From Novosphingobium capsulatum NBRC 12533 (GTDB lineage: Bacteria; Pseudomonadota; Alphaproteobacteria; Sphingomonadales; Sphingomonadaceae), in assembly GCF_001598375.1 (NCBI RefSeq), contig NZ_BCYV01000013.1, positions 1-64,000 on the forward strand: DNA of 64,000 bases, read 5' to 3'. Every line of letters starts with the position of its first letter. Positions within the stretch are counted from its first letter, which is position 1. Shown in pieces: positions 62,669 to 64,000 of this stretch. Below the pieces are notes generated by a model that worked only from the letters and a program-made list of their open reading frames with translations, was not told the DNA's origin and did no database searches. The translations under genes were made by a program, and so were the position numbers.

Positions 62669-63937
62669 TCAGTGCACGTCTACCAGCACCCGCTCCCCGC
62701 CCGGCGGAATCAGGCGGCGAAATAGGCGGCCGCGCTCGGAATAGAGCACAAGGCACAGCGATAGCAGCCCGCAGGTGACGAATGCCAGCGACAAGGGCCG
62801 CGCCGTGCCGTCATAGACCTGGCCGATGGCGATGCCGATCAGCGAGCCGATCAGCGTGCGCATGAACATCTGCATCGAACTGGCCGCGCCTGCGGTGCGG
62901 GCAAAGGGCTGCAGCGCGATCGAGCTGAAATTGGCGCCGATAAAGCCCATCGCGCAAATGTTGGCGGCCATCACCGGCATGAAGCGCAGCAGCGTCTGGT
63001 GCGGGCTGAAGGCGAAATGCACCTGCAACAGGCTGAGGCAGATGCACGCCAGCAGCGCCGTCTGCGACACGCGCCGCGCGCCAAAGCGTTCGACGATGCG
63101 GGCGTTGAAGAAATTGGAGAACGACAGCGACAGGGCCGTGGCGCCAAAGATCAGCGGGAAATAGTGCCCCGCGCCAAAGTGTTCCGCCACGAGTTGCTGC
63201 GAGCAGTTGATGTATCCGAACATCGCCCCGAACACGAGCGCTGCCCCCAGGACATAGCCGGCCGAAGACCGCTCGATCGCCGAATGGGCCATGTTGCGCG
63301 CGATGGTCATCGGCATGATCGGCTGGCGGTTGGCCGGGTCGAGCGTTTCGGGCAGGCGCATGAACACCCACACGCCCATGATCGTTGCCAGCACCGCCAG
63401 CACCCCGAAGATCCAGCGCCAGCCGGCAAACAGCAGCACGAATTGCCCCACACTGGGCGCCAGCATCGGCACGACCATGAACACGGTGGAGACGGTCGAC
63501 AGGGTGCGTGCCATCTGGTCTCCGGCAAAACGATCGCGCACGATCGCGGCCGGCAGCACCGCCACACCGGCACTCGACACCGCATGCAGTGCGCGCAGCA
63601 CCAGCAGGGTATCGAAATCAGGCGCCATGGCGCAGCCCAGGGCCAGCGCGACATAGAGCACGATCGTGACCAGCAGCACCGGGCGCCGGCCGTGGCGATC
63701 GGCCAGCGCGCCAGGCACCAGCGCGCCCACGCCGGCCGAAACCAGGAATATCCCCACCACCAGCTGGCGGCGATTGGGATCGCTGACGCCCAGGTCTGCG
63801 GCGATCTGCCCGAGCCCAGGCAGCATGGCATCGATGGCCAGCGCCTGAAGCGCCATGAGCAGCGCCATCATGGCAATGAATTCGCGCCCACCCAGCGCCT
63901 TGATCGGGCGCCGTCGGGCTGGATAGTCAGGTTGCAT
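62669..63937 (-). CDS. Bcr/CflA-type MFS multidrug efflux transporter
   Basis: This protein of about 422 residues starts MQPDYPARRRPIKALGGREF. It has twelve membrane segments; the first is MMALLMALQALAIDAMLPGL. The MFS loop ADRHGRRPVLLVT lies between helices 2 and 3, and RALHAVSSAGVAVLPAAIVR marks the drug:H+ antiporter-1 group. SEPNRRQ-like SDPNRRQLVVGIFLV is typical of Bcr/CflA. It converges on the GGDEF-EAL gene with a 7-base gap. The substrate is unknown. Confidence 0.88.
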   Translation of the reverse strand: MQPDYPARRRPIKALGGREFIAMMALLMALQALAIDAMLPGLGQIAADLGVSDPNRRQLVVGIFLVSAGVGALVPGALADRHGRRPVLLVTIVLYVALALGCAMAPDFDTLLVLRALHAVSSAGVAVLPAAIVRDRFAGDQMARTLSTVSTVFMVVPMLAPSVGQFVLLFAGWRWIFGVLAVLATIMGVWVFMRLPETLDPANRQPIMPMTIARNMAHSAIERSSAGYVLGAALVFGAMFGYINCSQQLVAEHFGAGHYFPLIFGATALSLSFSNFFNARIVERFGARRVSQTALLACICLSLLQVHFAFSPHQTLLRFMPVMAANICAMGFIGANFSSIALQPFARTAGAASSMQMFMRTLIGSLIGIAIGQVYDGTARPLSLAFVTCGLLSLCLVLYSERGRLFRRLIPPGGERVLVDVH

Positions 63938-64000
63938 AACGATCCTATGGCAGGCAGGGCGCGGCAATCCAAGGTTTTGTTGCAGCCCTTGACCGTTGTT

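Noticed and set aside
1..64000. CRISPR arrays, rRNA genes, intact insertion sequences, toxin-antitoxin pairs or prophage modules.
   Set aside because: No direct repeat-spacer arrays, transposase genes or other matching signatures were seen on reading; only the integrase fragment suggests mobility.

Overview
This 64 kb window looks like chromosomal DNA from a GC-rich alphaproteobacterium of the order Sphingomonadales, most like Novosphingobium or Sphingomonas. That rests on protein character, gene neighbourhoods (ispH-thrB-rnhA; infA-maf-RNase E/G-like-yacG; purN-purM-DUF2066-like-hdaA; CpaA-E-type tad genes) and heavy GC3 codon use. It is an inference from reading; no taxonomic search was run. 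Nearly all of it is core genome with short intergenic gaps. The only clear mobile-element trace is a decayed tyrosine-integrase fragment beside a tRNA-Phe gene at the left edge.

Layout. 1-2.7 kb: integrase remnant, tRNA-Phe, then yacG, an RNase E/G-like gene, maf and infA, all on the minus strand. 2.9-10.8 kb: a large TonB-dependent-receptor-like outer membrane protein, a PilZ protein, uvrC, two overlapping genes for unknown exported proteins, and tesB. 11-17.3 kb: H+-pyrophosphatase, thiL, a TetR regulator overlapping mtnP, a MarR regulator, and a fumarylacetoacetase-like protein that appears to have lost its metal ligands. 17.5-24.7 kb: a seven-gene tad/cpa pilus assembly operon (cpaA, B, C, D, E, tadB, tadC) with no cpaF/tadA ATPase gene. 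24.8-36.3 kb: a hydrolase, an FAD oxidoreductase, a proline-rich exported protein, ispH-thrB-rnhA, a lipoprotein, lptD, and pepA-DUF2256-holC-ndk.

36.4-51.9 kb: cardiolipin synthase, an MFS protein, a purN gene fused to an MmcQ/YjbR domain, purM, a DUF2066-like protein, hdaA, cysE, DUF2794, a small lipoprotein, an ABC1 kinase-like gene, a cryptochrome-like FAD protein, DUF4328, ilvE, a short ORF with a perfect Shine-Dalgarno sequence and its own terminator, another lipoprotein, tlyA, tspO and ubiK. 52-64 kb: a PAS-PAS-HWE histidine kinase, metZ, a PMT-family glycosyltransferase facing a DPM1-GtrA fusion, leuB, recO, apaG, a LysR regulator, a GGDEF-EAL protein and a Bcr/CflA-type efflux pump.

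Two dispersed palindromic repeat families lie in the gaps. The main one has a CCCCTCCTCTTCAGAGGAGG-type core and occurs at four loci, three of them between convergent genes. No CRISPR array, rRNA, intact IS element or large new multi-gene system was recognised. The observations most worth following are the purN-mmcQ fusion, the degenerate FAH protein, the ATPase-less tad operon, the palindromic repeats at convergent gene ends, the permuted photolyase-like protein and the short ORF upstream of ilvE.
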